Shown here: piece by piece, positions 40,717 to 49,806 of the stretch
Numbering within the stretch: position 1 is the first letter of the stretch
Layout: each line of letters opens with the position of its first letter
NCBI GenBank assembly: GCA_965205785.1
Contig: OZ242188.1
Location: forward strand, 1,240,001-1,304,000
Direction: 5' to 3'
From: BJGV01 sp965205785
Lineage (GTDB): Bacteria > Pseudomonadota > Gammaproteobacteria > Burkholderiales > Nitrosomonadaceae
DNA length: 64,000 bases
The notes under the pieces: generated by a model
Databases searched by the model: none
What the model saw: the letters and a program-made list of their open reading frames with translations, nothing else
Told to the model about the DNA's origin: nothing
Made by a program: the position numbers and the translations under genes

Positions 40717-41961
40717 ATGGGTAAACGATTAACGTCATTTGTAGCATGGATAGATAAGCGTTTTCCTTTAACTTCTAATTGGAAGGCGCATCTTACCGAA
40801 TACTACGCACCAAAAAACTTTAATTTTTGGTACTACTTTGGGTCTCTTGCAATGTTAGTGATGGTAAACCAGCTTCTTACTGGTATTTTCCTCACTATGA
40901 ATTATAAGCCGGATGCTGGTATGGCATTTGCTTCTGTAGAATATATCATGCGTGATGTAGATTTCGGATGGTTGATACGTTACATGCATTCAACTGGCGC
41001 ATCTATGTTTTTTGTAGTGGTGTATTTACACATGTTTCGCGGAATGATGTATGGGTCATATCGCAAGCCGAGAGAATTATTGTGGCTTATTGGCTCATTG
41101 ATATTCTTTGTTTTAATGATGTTGGCATTTACTGGCTATATTTTGCCATGGGGACAGATGTCTTACTGGGGTGCTATGGTAATTGTTAGCATGATTGGAG
41201 CAATCCCGGTAATCGGTGAGCCACTGTCCCAACTCCTTCTAGGTGATTTTACGCTATCTGATGCAGCACTTAATCGTTTCTTTGCTTACCACGTTGTAAC
41301 GTTACCTGTTTTATTGGTAACGCTGGTAGTAGTCCATGTAATAGCTCTGCATGAAGTCGGTTCAAACAATCCTGACGGTATTGAGATTAAAGAAAATCGT
41401 GATCCTGAGACAAATATTCCAGTAGATGGAATACCGTTTCATCCTTATTACACAGTAAAGGATATCTTTGGAGTAGTAGTGTTCCTGATATTATTCTGTG
41501 GAATTATATTTTTCGCACCAGAAATGGGTGGCTATTTCTTAGAATACAATAATTTTATTCCGGCTAATACGTTACAGACACCTGATCATATAGCGCCAGT
41601 ATGGTATTTCACTCCCTATTATTCAATGTTGCGGGCCGCTACGGTCAACTTTTTATGGATAGATGCAAAAATCTGGGGAATAATACTTATGGGTGGTTCT
41701 GTTGCAATCATTTGTCTGTTGCCGTGGCTGGATCGAAGCCCGGTGAAATCAATTCGCTATAAAGGGCCATATTTCAAGACAGCTCTTACTCTTTTTGTAA
41801 TTAGCGTCTTTGTTCTTGGCTGGTTAGGAACAAAGACTCCAACTCCTTTATTTACTACGCTTGCACAGATATTTACGGTTGTCTACTTTGCTTTTTTCCT
41901 TCTGATGCCTTGGTACAGCAAAATAGATAAATGCAAGCAAGAACCGAAGAGAGTGACTTGA
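40717..41961 (+). CDS. petB: Cytochrome b subunit of the bc1 complex
   Basis: A 414-residue membrane protein with eight to nine helices. Haem-ligand histidines are in YMHSTGASMFFVVVYLHMFR and in FAYHVVTLPVLLVTLVVVHV, the GYILPWGQMSYWGA signature of the Qo side is present, and the Qo motif appears as PVWYFTPYYS (the usual PEWY is PVWY here). It is the quinol-oxidising core of the complex. Its stop overlaps the cytochrome c1 ATG by one base. Confidence 0.97.
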   Translation: MGKRLTSFVAWIDKRFPLTSNWKAHLTEYYAPKNFNFWYYFGSLAMLVMVNQLLTGIFLTMNYKPDAGMAFASVEYIMRDVDFGWLIRYMHSTGASMFFVVVYLHMFRGMMYGSYRKPRELLWLIGSLIFFVLMMLAFTGYILPWGQMSYWGAMVIVSMIGAIPVIGEPLSQLLLGDFTLSDAALNRFFAYHVVTLPVLLVTLVVVHVIALHEVGSNNPDGIEIKENRDPETNIPVDGIPFHPYYTVKDIFGVVVFLILFCGIIFFAPEMGGYFLEYNNFIPANTLQTPDHIAPVWYFTPYYSMLRAATVNFLWIDAKIWGIILMGGSVAIICLLPWLDRSPVKSIRYKGPYFKTALTLFVISVFVLGWLGTKTPTPLFTTLAQIFTVVYFAFFLLMPWYSKIDKCKQEPKRVT

Positions 41962-42698
41962 TGAAAAGAATAAGAATTTTATTATTCTTTTTTTGTCTGT
42001 TTCCATTACCTGTATATGCGGGTGGAGCAGCAGTGACATTAGACCATGCGCCAATTAAAACAACAGACATACCTTCGCTGCAGCGTGGTGCAAAAGCCTT
42101 CGTAAATTATTGTTTGACTTGTCATAGTGCTAATTTTATGCGCTATAACAGACTAAGAGACTTGGGGCTAAGTGAAGCACAAATTAAAGATAATCTTATT
42201 TTCACAGGGCAAAAGTCAGGAGATCTAATGACAGTTGCTATGAAAGCGAAGGAAGCTAAGGAATGGTTTGGAGTGCCTCCTCCGGACTTGTCAGTAATTG
42301 CACGTTCACGTGGTGCAGATTGGTTATATACTTATTTGCGCCAGTTCTATCGAGATGATTCTACTGCTACAGGCTGGAATAATCTGTTGTTTGACAAAGC
42401 AGCAATGCCTCATGTGTTATATCAATTGCAGGGAGAGCAATCACTTAGGATAGAGAAGGTTGACGATGGTCATGGAAATACACATGACGTAAAAAAATTA
42501 GAGTTAAGTAAACCTGGCACGCTCACTAAAATTGAATATGACATGTATGTTGCTGATTTGGTAAATTACTTGGTTTATCTAGGAGAGCCTGCTGCAGCCC
42601 GTCGTATACAGTTAGGAATAGTTGTTATGCTTTTCCTTTTTGGAATGTTGGGGTTAACTTATGCATTGAAGCATGATTTCTGGAGGGAGGTCCATTGA
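41961..42698 (+). CDS. petC: Cytochrome c1 subunit of the bc1 complex
   Basis: 245 residues from the ATG at 41961, which overlaps the petB stop (TGATG); an in-frame start 30 bases upstream would lie inside petB. It has a signal peptide (about residues 1-18), the haem site CLTCHSANFMRYNRL (about residue 45), a later Met ligand region (DKAAMPHVLYQ) and a C-terminal membrane anchor (LGIVVMLFLFGMLGLTYAL). It accepts electrons from the Rieske protein and delivers them to soluble cytochromes. Confidence 0.96.
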   Translation: MKRIRILLFFFCLFPLPVYAGGAAVTLDHAPIKTTDIPSLQRGAKAFVNYCLTCHSANFMRYNRLRDLGLSEAQIKDNLIFTGQKSGDLMTVAMKAKEAKEWFGVPPPDLSVIARSRGADWLYTYLRQFYRDDSTATGWNNLLFDKAAMPHVLYQLQGEQSLRIEKVDDGHGNTHDVKKLELSKPGTLTKIEYDMYVADLVNYLVYLGEPAAARRIQLGIVVMLFLFGMLGLTYALKHDFWREVH

Positions 42699-42753
42699 AA
42701 ATTTCTTATCAGCAAATTGAGTTCAGTACAATTTTACTAGTGAAGATTAAGTC

Positions 42754-43353
42754 ATGATGACATTGTATTCAGCTACTACATGTCCTTTCAGCCATCGCTG
42801 CCGGATAGTATTATTTGAAAAAGGTATGGACTTTCAGATTATTGATGTGGATCTAGATAATAATCCTGAGGACTTGGCAGTAATGAGTCCCTATGGGCGT
42901 GTACCAGTCTTAGTTGAGCGTGAACTTATTTTATACGAATCTAACATCATTAACGAGTATGTAGACGATCGTTTCCCTCATCCACAATTGATGCCTGCAG
43001 ATCCGGTTATGCGTGCTCGTGCAAGATTATTCTTGCATCGTTTTGAACAGGAACTCTTTTGCCATATTGACACGGTAGAGAACGGAACTCCAAAAGTAGC
43101 AGAAAAAGCACGGGCAGCAATATGTGATAATCTGACAGTGATTGCGCCAGTATTTGCTAAACAGAAATATATGTTAGGTGATGAATTCTCGATGCTTGAT
43201 GTAGCAATTGCACCACTCTTGTGGAGGCTTGATTACTATGGAATTCAATTGCCTAAGCAAGCTGCGCCGTTATTAAAGTTTGCGGAACGCCTGTTCAGTA
43301 GACCCCCATTTATTGAGGCGTTGACAGCTTCTGAGAAAGCAATGCGGAGATAA
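42754..43353 (+). CDS. sspA: Stringent starvation protein A (GST-fold)
   Basis: A 199-residue protein with a thioredoxin-like N-terminal domain (TLYSATTCPFSHRCRIVL) and a helical C-terminal GST domain (LGDEFSMLDVAIAPLLWRLDYY). SspA associates with RNA polymerase and alters gene expression in starvation and acid stress; the position just after the bc1 operon is typical of beta- and gammaproteobacteria. No sspB follows here; a tRNA gene does instead. Confidence 0.93.
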   Translation: MMTLYSATTCPFSHRCRIVLFEKGMDFQIIDVDLDNNPEDLAVMSPYGRVPVLVERELILYESNIINEYVDDRFPHPQLMPADPVMRARARLFLHRFEQELFCHIDTVENGTPKVAEKARAAICDNLTVIAPVFAKQKYMLGDEFSMLDVAIAPLLWRLDYYGIQLPKQAAPLLKFAERLFSRPPFIEALTASEKAMRR

Positions 43354-43379
43354 AAAGACTCGGAAAGAGTGTTTTTATC
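43349..43379 (+). terminator. Terminator after sspA
   Basis: GATAAAAAGACTC and GAGTGTTTTTATC form a stem with one mismatch around GGAAA, with the A and T tracts giving bidirectional terminator character. It overlaps the sspA stop codon. Confidence 0.7.
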
Positions 43380-43450
43380 TATAAAGAATTCCTTTTTATA
43401 ATACCTTCCAGTTTTGTCCTTATATCTATAGAAACTATAATTATGTTTGT

Positions 43451-43526
43451 GCCGGCATAGCTCAGTTGGTAGAGCAGCTGATTTGTAATCAGAAGGTCCC
43501 GAGTTCGACTCTTGGTGTCGGCACCA
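43451..43526 (+). tRNA. tRNA-Thr (anticodon TGT)
   Basis: A 76-nt cloverleaf. The acceptor arms GCCGGCA and TGTCGGC pair (with a wobble), the anticodon loop TTTGTAA gives UGU, the T-loop is TTCGACT, and the encoded CCA follows an A discriminator. Confidence 0.97.
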
Positions 43527-43617
43527 TTAAATCAAATGGTTAGGTAGAAATACCTGGCCATTTCTATTTGTGGGGTTACGCAGGGGGTTACATTAGACTA
43601 GATATATAGCCTTCGCT

Positions 43618-43650
43618 GAGCGTCCGCTTTTGGCACAAAGAAGACATTCA
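43618..43650 (+). repeat. Hairpin repeat copy 7
   Basis: GTCCGCTTTTGGCACAAAG is followed by AAGACATTCA; the right arm carries a C to A change. It is located between tRNA-Thr and phoX. Confidence 0.88.
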
Positions 43651-43672
43651 AATGGCTATATTAATATGATCA

Positions 43673-45547
43673 CTAGGTGCCTATAGTTCCACCATCATCC
43701 TTGGTAATTACAACTACAGAAGAGCGGGGTATTGACTGGTCACCATCAGGAAAATGTGAAGCCTGCTTATATTCACCAGGATGCTGGATACCAACGAACA
43801 TGCTTTTCCCATCACTGGTAAATGCTGTTCCTGTTATTTCACAGGCAACCGGTCCAACTAAAAATCTTCTAATTTCTCCCGTTTTGGTATCAGCACATAA
43901 CATCTGATTATTACCCATTCCAGCATAATCACTCTCATTACTATATTTCCCGTCAGTTTGAATCCACATACGGCCAGAGGTATCAAACGACAAACCGTCC
44001 GGTGAATTAAACATATTTTTCGTATTAATATTTTCTGAACCTTGATATAAACCATCCTTATTCATAGGGTGTCCTGCGAGTACAAATAAGTTCCATGAAA
44101 AATATTCATCTGTATGATCACAATTATTCGGTACCCAACGGAGGATTTGTCCATAATTATTTTTTTTTCGCGGGTTTGGCCCATTAATATTTTGTTCAAC
44201 ACCGCCTTTATTATTTTTTTTACCACGTTCATTGTTATTGGTTAAACAGCAAAATACTGATGAATTTTCCGGATGAGCTGCAACCCATTCTGGGCGATCC
44301 ATAGTAGTTGCACCAACAAAAGTAGCTGCATTTCGAGCAAATATTTGTACGTCAGCTTGAGTCTTAAAACCATTTTTCTCTGTTAAGCCATTCAGGCCAT
44401 ATGTCAAGGCAATCCAACGTCCGTTCCCAGACAAACGATTATCAGCTTCACCAAATTTAGCAACATATAACGTACCAGTATTAAGTAAATTGATGTTGTT
44501 TACATGATCATGAGGTTTGTATTTTCTATCTGTTACAAATTTATATAAATACTCTCCCTTTTCGTCATCACCCATATAAACAACAACATATCCATTCTTA
44601 TTTACAACACATTCCGCATTCTCATGCTTAAAGCGTCCAAGACTTGTCAGCTTTCTAGGTATTGATTTCGGGTCTAGCGGGTCGATTTCTACAACATATC
44701 CAACACGATTCGGCTCATTTGGCTCTTTTGAAAGATCAAATCTGTCATCCAGCTTATACCAACCATATCCGGAATCCTTTTTGCCTATACCGTATCTCTT
44801 GTATTCTTCCGTAAGTATCATAGACTCATCAGTACTCGCAAAATATTCGTGGAAATCCTCCTCACATGTAAGATATGTCCCCCACGGAGTCTTGCCTGAT
44901 CCACAATTATTCCATGTACCCTTTGATCTTGTACCATCAGAATCCTCAGACGTTTTCATAAAGTCACTCCCTCTGGCATAACCAACTATTTGCATATCAC
45001 TGTCGGGAGTAATGCGTCGATTATATTTACTATCAAGAACAATCTTCCATATACCTTCTTCTTTCCGTATCTCAAAAATACTAATGCCATGTGCATTTTT
45101 TGTTTTCATTGCATCTTCTATGCTTTTTACTTTTCCTGATGGAAGTATCCATTCAAGATTAGTATATTCATTATTCACTGCAATAATTGCACTGTTATTA
45201 TTAAACTGAAATATTTCCATCCCATCATTATTGTCACCAAATGCCAGTGCTTGAGATTTGGAGTTTCCCCGTGTTACATGATCAAAGGGTGCTGCTTTAG
45301 AAAATAAAGGGTCGCCCCATGATATTAAGACTTCATAGGAATAACCTTTTGGTAGAGTCAGAGTATCATCAGAGTTTGCCTTAACGGGCATAAAACCCAA
45401 TAAATTCTCTGTAGAAATAATTTCATTTCCAAATACTAAAGGCACAGATTCTGTCAAAGAAGCAAAGCTTCCCATACCAAATACTAATGCTCCGCTTTTA
45501 ATAAAATCTCTTCTGGAGACAATTTTCTTTATGATGTCTGAAAACAT
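43673..45547 (-). CDS. phoX: Alkaline phosphatase PhoX (DUF839), TAT-exported
   Basis: A 624-residue protein. The N-terminal twin-arginine signal is SRRDFIKSGALVFG (residues 12-25). The body is the DUF839/PhoX beta-propeller fold, with GSGKTPWGTYLTCEED, an Fe-Ca ligand region, and KHENAECV and SPDGLSFD further on. PhoX hydrolyses phosphate monoesters in the periplasm, with calcium and iron as cofactors. A triple 11-bp-spaced Pho-box-like array lies 78 bp upstream of the start. Hairpin repeats flank it on both sides. Confidence 0.92.
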   Translation of the reverse strand: MFSDIIKKIVSRRDFIKSGALVFGMGSFASLTESVPLVFGNEIISTENLLGFMPVKANSDDTLTLPKGYSYEVLISWGDPLFSKAAPFDHVTRGNSKSQALAFGDNNDGMEIFQFNNNSAIIAVNNEYTNLEWILPSGKVKSIEDAMKTKNAHGISIFEIRKEEGIWKIVLDSKYNRRITPDSDMQIVGYARGSDFMKTSEDSDGTRSKGTWNNCGSGKTPWGTYLTCEEDFHEYFASTDESMILTEEYKRYGIGKKDSGYGWYKLDDRFDLSKEPNEPNRVGYVVEIDPLDPKSIPRKLTSLGRFKHENAECVVNKNGYVVVYMGDDEKGEYLYKFVTDRKYKPHDHVNNINLLNTGTLYVAKFGEADNRLSGNGRWIALTYGLNGLTEKNGFKTQADVQIFARNAATFVGATTMDRPEWVAAHPENSSVFCCLTNNNERGKKNNKGGVEQNINGPNPRKKNNYGQILRWVPNNCDHTDEYFSWNLFVLAGHPMNKDGLYQGSENINTKNMFNSPDGLSFDTSGRMWIQTDGKYSNESDYAGMGNNQMLCADTKTGEIRRFLVGPVACEITGTAFTSDGKSMFVGIQHPGEYKQASHFPDGDQSIPRSSVVVITKDDGGTIGT

Positions 45548-45624
45548 GCTATCTTGGCTTTCTCATGAACCATGGTTAAATGATATGTTTTACAACTTTA
45601 TCCGATAATTCTAGACGGTATTGA

Positions 45625-45653
45625 ATCACAACATTGTTACTGTTTCATCACAA
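45625..45653 (-). promoter_or_regulatory. Candidate Pho box upstream of phoX
   Basis: Read on the phoX strand, three heptamers TTGTGAT, CAGTAAC and TTGTGAT start exactly 11 bp apart, with 4-bp spacers. PhoB boxes are direct heptamer repeats (CTGTCAT-like) at 11-bp spacing. The match to consensus is partial. Confidence 0.5.
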
Positions 45654-45760
45654 CTTAATTACTATATTGTGACATTTTTTTGGAAGAACCTACTTAATTT
45701 TATAAAGTTCCGTAGATAGAAGCTAAGTTAGTTATCAATATTTTTAACCCTTTTTACCTA

Positions 45761-45792
45761 AATGTCCGTTTTTGGCACAAAGCAGATATTCG
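45761..45792 (+). repeat. Hairpin repeat copy 8
   Basis: AATGTCCGTTTTTGGCAC and AAAGCAGATATTCG; both arms carry substitutions. It lies between divergent phoX and trmL. Confidence 0.85.
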
Positions 45793-45853
45793 GGTATTAT
45801 CAATTTTATTATATTTGATGGATCTGGCCGGAATCGGACTAGTAAACAAATAC

Positions 45854-46312
45854 ATGTTTCACATCGTACTTTACCAACCTCAGATTCCGCCAAATACAGG
45901 TAATATAATCAGGTTGATGGCTAACAATGGTTTTAGCTTACATCTCATAGAACCCCTAGGATTTAACCTGGAAGAAAAGCAATTGAGAAGAGCGGGTCTA
46001 GACTATCACAACCTTGCAAGTGTATCCAGATACTCAAGCTATGAGAATTTTTTAAAAACAATACAACCAGATAGAGTCTTTGCCATTACAACTAAAGGAT
46101 CGCGGCTTTACGATCAAGTCAAGTATATTCCTGGCGATGTTCTACTCTTTGGATCAGAGACATCTGGAATACCGCCAGAGTTACGTCAGAATTTAGCCAA
46201 CGAAAATTGTATTAAAATTCCGATGCATCCTACTTCCCGAAGTTTAAATCTTTCGAATGCCGTTGCAATTGTGAGTTACGAAGCGTGGCGACAACAAAAT
46301 TTTACCATTTAA
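45854..46312 (+). CDS. trmL: tRNA (cytidine/uridine-34 2'-O)-methyltransferase
   Basis: 152 residues from the ATG at 45854 (MFHIVLYQPQIPPNTGN), the usual TrmL beginning; an in-frame ATG at 45815 would add 13 atypical residues. SPOUT-class motifs: NTGNIIRLMANNGF, LLFGSETSGIP and the knot LNLSNAVAIVSYEAWRQ. It methylates the wobble base of tRNA-Leu isoacceptors using S-adenosylmethionine. It is a single gene between two hairpin repeats. Confidence 0.94.
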   Translation: MFHIVLYQPQIPPNTGNIIRLMANNGFSLHLIEPLGFNLEEKQLRRAGLDYHNLASVSRYSSYENFLKTIQPDRVFAITTKGSRLYDQVKYIPGDVLLFGSETSGIPPELRQNLANENCIKIPMHPTSRSLNLSNAVAIVSYEAWRQQNFTI

Positions 46313-46341
46313 AAAAGTCAGACGGAAAACCATATTTTAAT

Positions 46342-46374
46342 GAAAGTCCGCTTTTGGCACAAAGCAGACGTTCA
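46342..46374 (+). repeat. Hairpin repeat copy 9
   Basis: GAAAGTCCGCTTTTGGCAC and AAAGCAGACGTTC. It lies 30 bp after the trmL stop; a CATCAGTAT string follows, recalling the tail of copy 3. Confidence 0.88.
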
Positions 46375-46575
46375 AATATTTATATTCCCTGCATCAGTAT
46401 ATCAATCCTCATGATATCCAAAGATTTTGTCGTTAATTACTATTAAATTAATAAATCTACACCTCTTAGTGATCATTTCTAATCATCCGATATAGACGTA
46501 TGGGTTTGTTTCTTTTGTACATATTTTTCATTGTAATCTTAACTGTGGCAATTGACTCTCCTTATAAAGGCCGTT

Positions 46576-47508
46576 ATGAAATTAGATAAAGCTGTTTTAT
46601 GGGCTGGTGCTAATGAAATTCTAAATACTATCAGCGATCCAAACTTGTTGAATAAACTGATTGCGGTGAAAACACTTCCGCAAGAAAAACGAATTAACGC
46701 AGCAAAACAGCATCTAACACCATTGGTTTTTGAGAATGCCAAGATCAGAATGCCTGAGGGAGTTCGTATTAGTAGTCAATACTATGAAGAACAAGCGGAG
46801 TTATATTTTCTGTTAGGTAACAATGAAAATAAGAGCATTGCTCCTACTACAAGAAAAACAGAGCCCGCATCTATTGGTAAACTGAAAGAAAAAAATCCTA
46901 TACTATTTGAACAGATAATAGTGCATTTACGATCTGTTGGAGGTGAAGTGAGCTATTCGATGTGCTCATATTCCGGTAAGGGAGCTTATCTTGGTATTGG
47001 AAGTGGTAGAGTAGGCAGCAAATTAAATAACAAGCCATCAAGCGCTGATATTACTAGGTTACATGATGAAAGTAAGCAGGGATATGACGAAATAATACAA
47101 TTTGTTACTACACCAGAATTTAATTCTGTATATAAAGAACTTATGAGCCTAGTACTCAATGACCGGCCTGAATTTGTGGTAAATGTCCTTCTCAATGATA
47201 TTGAACTTCAGAATAGAGGAATAAACAGACCACAGGATTTATTCATTATGAGAACTGCATTTGGAGATAAAAGATCTACTTTATTTTGCGTTAAGAAATG
47301 GCTGTCCAGAGATCTCAACATTGTTTGGGAAAACGTTAATATTATTTTCGATGCTAATTCCAAAGCAGAAGTTTCAAATGAAGCAGATATCTTCCGGTCG
47401 CCGGTTCCTGTTGCAATCCAACATGAATATTTATCTGGGAGACTGAAAAAGGATGAGATTGATGAAGTTGTTAATGCATTAGATTTTATGGTTGATCTGG
47501 TTTTCTAA
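46576..47508 (+). CDS. Hypothetical protein
   Basis: 310 residues from the ATG at 46576 (MKLDKAVLWAGANEI); the frame is open to an earlier start at 46552 within poor context. It is a soluble protein with no signal or membrane helix, helix-rich with NPILFEQIIVHLRSVGGEVSY, a Gly-rich AYLGIGSGRVGSK and a C-terminal KDEIDEVVNALDFMV. I do not recognise the family. It is a single gene flanked by hairpin repeats on both sides. Confidence 0.6.
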   Translation: MKLDKAVLWAGANEILNTISDPNLLNKLIAVKTLPQEKRINAAKQHLTPLVFENAKIRMPEGVRISSQYYEEQAELYFLLGNNENKSIAPTTRKTEPASIGKLKEKNPILFEQIIVHLRSVGGEVSYSMCSYSGKGAYLGIGSGRVGSKLNNKPSSADITRLHDESKQGYDEIIQFVTTPEFNSVYKELMSLVLNDRPEFVVNVLLNDIELQNRGINRPQDLFIMRTAFGDKRSTLFCVKKWLSRDLNIVWENVNIIFDANSKAEVSNEADIFRSPVPVAIQHEYLSGRLKKDEIDEVVNALDFMVDLVF

Positions 47509-47606
47509 GAATTAAAGCCAGTAAAACAATGAGTAGAGCTTTCTCTCTCCCACTCTAAGTCATTATCTTCTTGCAATGAAGTATAGCCCAAATATAGGAA
47601 TACGAT

Positions 47607-47640
47607 TGAATGTTCACTTTTGGCACAAAGCAGACATTCA
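47607..47640 (+). repeat. Hairpin repeat copy 10
   Basis: TGAATGTTCACTTTTGGCAC and AAAGCAGACATTCA; the left arm carries TTCAC in place of TCCGC, so the hairpin is weakened. Confidence 0.88.
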
Positions 47641-47788
47641 GAATAGAGGCAATATTATGCCGTTATTCAATAATTGATTTGTTGACCCTTCTCCGTATAG
47701 TGCATTAAGCACTTTCTATTTAATGTGGGATTTTCTGATAATTTCTTTTATTTTTTAAGAGAATTAAGATGAATAATATTTCAGTAAG

Positions 47789-48172
47789 GTGGCGTGGATA
47801 TTTGCTGCAATATTTATGTGGATAGCTTTTATAGAGTTCAGCTCAAACTTTTTTAATGTAGAAAAGGAATTCTTTGAGACGAATTTAACCTTGAAGCTAA
47901 TCCATATCATTACAGCAATATTCTTCATTGCCATCACCTGGCTAGATGAAGAAATGAGAATCCAATCCATACAAGTATTTGGTATAACTTACATGATCGT
48001 CAGTGGAATTGGGTTTATGGGGATGAACATGCGAATTGCTTCACAATGGGAAAGTGCTATCTATTTAAATTTACTTATTTATGTACAGTTTGGATTGGGA
48101 ATTGTTCTCTCTACTATTGGAATGATGTTGAAGAAACGCCAATATCTGATTGGCAACATGGAAGCTTCTTAG
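47789..48172 (+). CDS. Four-helix membrane protein, paralogue of 29490-29882
   Basis: 127 residues from a GTG at 47789 (MAWIFAAIFMWIAFIEF). An ATG at 47769 (MNNISVRW) is out of frame and stops early, so either the GTG is real or one base was lost at the N-terminus. It has four membrane helices; the C-terminal half mirrors the protein at 29490-29882 (FGITYMIVSGIGFMG, YLNLLIYVQFGLGIVLS) and both end with a Lys-rich tail. The family is unknown to me. Confidence 0.6.
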   Translation: MAWIFAAIFMWIAFIEFSSNFFNVEKEFFETNLTLKLIHIITAIFFIAITWLDEEMRIQSIQVFGITYMIVSGIGFMGMNMRIASQWESAIYLNLLIYVQFGLGIVLSTIGMMLKKRQYLIGNMEAS

Positions 48173-48213
48173 CAAATAGTGGCTGCTACATCAACATTTC
48201 TTAGTTACCCCAC

Positions 48214-48242
48214 AATCTGTTTTTTGCACAAAGCAGACGTTA
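48214..48242 (+). repeat. Degenerate hairpin repeat copy 11
   Basis: AATCTGTTTTTTGCACAAAGCAGACGTTA: the loop G and part of the left arm are lost. Confidence 0.7.
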
Positions 48243-48261
48243 GAAAAAGATCTGTAAGCTC

Positions 48262-48627
48262 TTACTTACAGTCGTAAGCATTGCCAATAATTGTTGAGCT
48301 TGCTGTGCCTGATATTCTGTACCTTCCTGAGGAGTTATTAATATTCTGTATGTGTGCTGTATTTCCGCCCAATTTATAGGTGGCGTTTCTTATGTCATTT
48401 CTAGCACCCACCATCAAATTTTGATCAGACGTATACCCTCCAGTTAACCAGTTTCCTTGAGAACCAGAAACCTCTCCAAGAAATTTACAACGATCAAGAT
48501 TAGGTTTTTCCGTCACTATATAAACTGACTTAGCTCCAGGTTTAGCGGGAATGGCAGAGCATCCATTCAGAATTAGAATGCAAAAAATAATAGCGCCGAA
48601 TATTTCATAACTGAATAATTTTTTCAT
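48262..48627 (-). CDS. DUF4156 family lipoprotein
   Basis: A 121-residue lipoprotein: hydrophobic signal then lipobox LNGCSA (Cys about residue 23). The mature part shows RCKFLGEVSGSQGNW, ARNDIRNATYKLGGN and a C-terminal NAYDCK, matching the DUF4156/YbjQ-like lipoprotein pattern. It is probably anchored to the outer membrane; function unknown. A single gene between two repeats. Confidence 0.75.
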   Translation of the reverse strand: MKKLFSYEIFGAIIFCILILNGCSAIPAKPGAKSVYIVTEKPNLDRCKFLGEVSGSQGNWLTGGYTSDQNLMVGARNDIRNATYKLGGNTAHIQNINNSSGRYRISGTASSTIIGNAYDCK

Positions 48628-48739
48628 TTGTATCTCATATTCGTAAATTTACTTCGTAGACTCAACTCTTTGCTGCTTGAAGTGTATCAGGAGACGCTGA
48701 CCAGAAATGTTAAATATTCACTATTAAGTTGCTACTGCC

Positions 48740-48771
48740 GAATGTCCGCTTCTGGCACAAAGCAGACGTTC
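48740..48771 (+). repeat. Hairpin repeat copy 12
   Basis: GAATGTCCGCTTCTGGCAC and AAAGCAGACGTTC, with G-T wobbles in the outer arm. It abuts the stop of the next minus-strand gene. Confidence 0.9.
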
Positions 48772-48781
48772 AGACTATTCA

Positions 48782-48985
48782 TTATCTGTTATTAATTGTT
48801 TCCTCAGAATAATCCATTGCTCCTTCGATTCTATAATAATGCTCTATCCACTCTTGCGGATTAAGTGGCACGCCTGTCTTCCCTTCAAAGGGCTCATTTG
48901 ATATAACCCAATCCTTTCTTAACAAATCCTTCCAATAGTGCTTTGCTATTTCATGTTCTGTATTTCTATCGTAATTAATTTCCAT
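48782..48985 (-). CDS. Small hypothetical protein
   Basis: 67 residues from an ATG preceded by a strong ribosome site (AGGAGAATGTA). It is soluble and acidic with IAKHYWKDLLRKDW, GKTGVPLNPQEWIEHYYRIE and a short C-terminal tail. No family is recognised. The good ribosome site and isolated position between repeats support it being real. Confidence 0.55.
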   Translation of the reverse strand: MEINYDRNTEHEIAKHYWKDLLRKDWVISNEPFEGKTGVPLNPQEWIEHYYRIEGAMDYSEETINNR

Positions 48986-49357
48986 TACATTCTCCTAATC
49001 TACATAGAACACTCACAAAATTACTACAAAGAATTTGTTTTTCAAACTCACTCATATTATATTTCTTATTTATAGGTATATTAGTGATAAGCAAATAAAC
49101 TATCACGTTCGGAATCTATAGGTATGTGACTTATTACCCTTCTACTCGAATAATTTGCTAGTAGGCAACAGCGCAACACTTCACTTTGCTCAACAGGTAT
49201 ATATTGGATCTCCGTAACTAAATCTTGATAAAAAATCTTCAAAAAGGAAATATATCAATATCTGTTTTTGGCACAAAGCGGACACTCAACATGATATGTA
49301 TTATTTATCTATAGAAAATAAGATAATATTTAGTATTAATAGAAAGAGGCTATAAAT
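48986..49357. other. Intergenic stretch with repeat copy 13
   Basis: No gene is supported. It contains the hairpin repeat at 49256-49288 and the presumed promoters of the two flanking divergent genes. Confidence 0.45.
49256..49288 (+). repeat. Hairpin repeat copy 13
   Basis: CAATATCTGTTTTTGGCAC and AAAGCGGACACTC; the left arm is diverged. Confidence 0.85.
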
Positions 49358-49729
49358 ATGAATAAGAATGAGAAGCTACTTGGCACTATTAATACTGCCA
49401 GCGCTCAGTGGAAAGTAGCATTTAATTCTGGTGATGCTATTGGTTGTGCAAAGCAGTATGAAAGCACGGCAATTATGCATGCAAAGCCACTTGGTACTTA
49501 TAAAGGCATAATAGAAATCCAGAATTTCTGGCAGAAATTAATTGATGATGGTTATTCTGCTGTTGTATATATCGATACTAAAATAAATATTGTTAATGAA
49601 ACGAGTGCCATCCTTACTGCTAAATGGGAAATGAATAAAGTTAAAGGTGTAATCCATAAAGAGTTATGGATATTACAAGATGATGGGACTGCAAAATTAC
49701 GTGAAGATGATTTTGAAGTAAAAAGTTAG
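49358..49729 (+). CDS. SnoaL-like/NTF2-fold protein (DUF4440 type)
   Basis: A 123-residue soluble protein of NTF2-like fold: WKVAFNSGDAIGCAKQYEST near the start, then KPLGTYKGIIEIQNFWQKL and TAKWEMNKVKGVIHKELWI. Small members serve as ketosteroid-isomerase-like enzymes or as immunity and stress proteins; no catalytic residue can be assigned. The ATG at 49358 has AAAGAGG upstream. Confidence 0.7.
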   Translation: MNKNEKLLGTINTASAQWKVAFNSGDAIGCAKQYESTAIMHAKPLGTYKGIIEIQNFWQKLIDDGYSAVVYIDTKINIVNETSAILTAKWEMNKVKGVIHKELWILQDDGTAKLREDDFEVKS

Positions 49730-49736
49730 CTACTCT

Positions 49737-49769
49737 CAATATCTACTTTTGGCACATAGCGGACATTCA
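49737..49769 (+). repeat. Hairpin repeat copy 14
   Basis: CAATATCTACTTTTGGCAC and ATAGCGGACATTC. It starts eight bases after the NTF2-like stop codon. Confidence 0.85.
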
Positions 49770-49806
49770 CATCTGACGAATTCAACTATAAATACAATTT
49801 TCTGAT

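Noticed and set aside
43527..43610. Phage attachment site after tRNA-Thr (GGGGTTAC strings)
   Set aside because: There is no duplicated tRNA end or integrase nearby; the short G-rich strings alone are not evidence.
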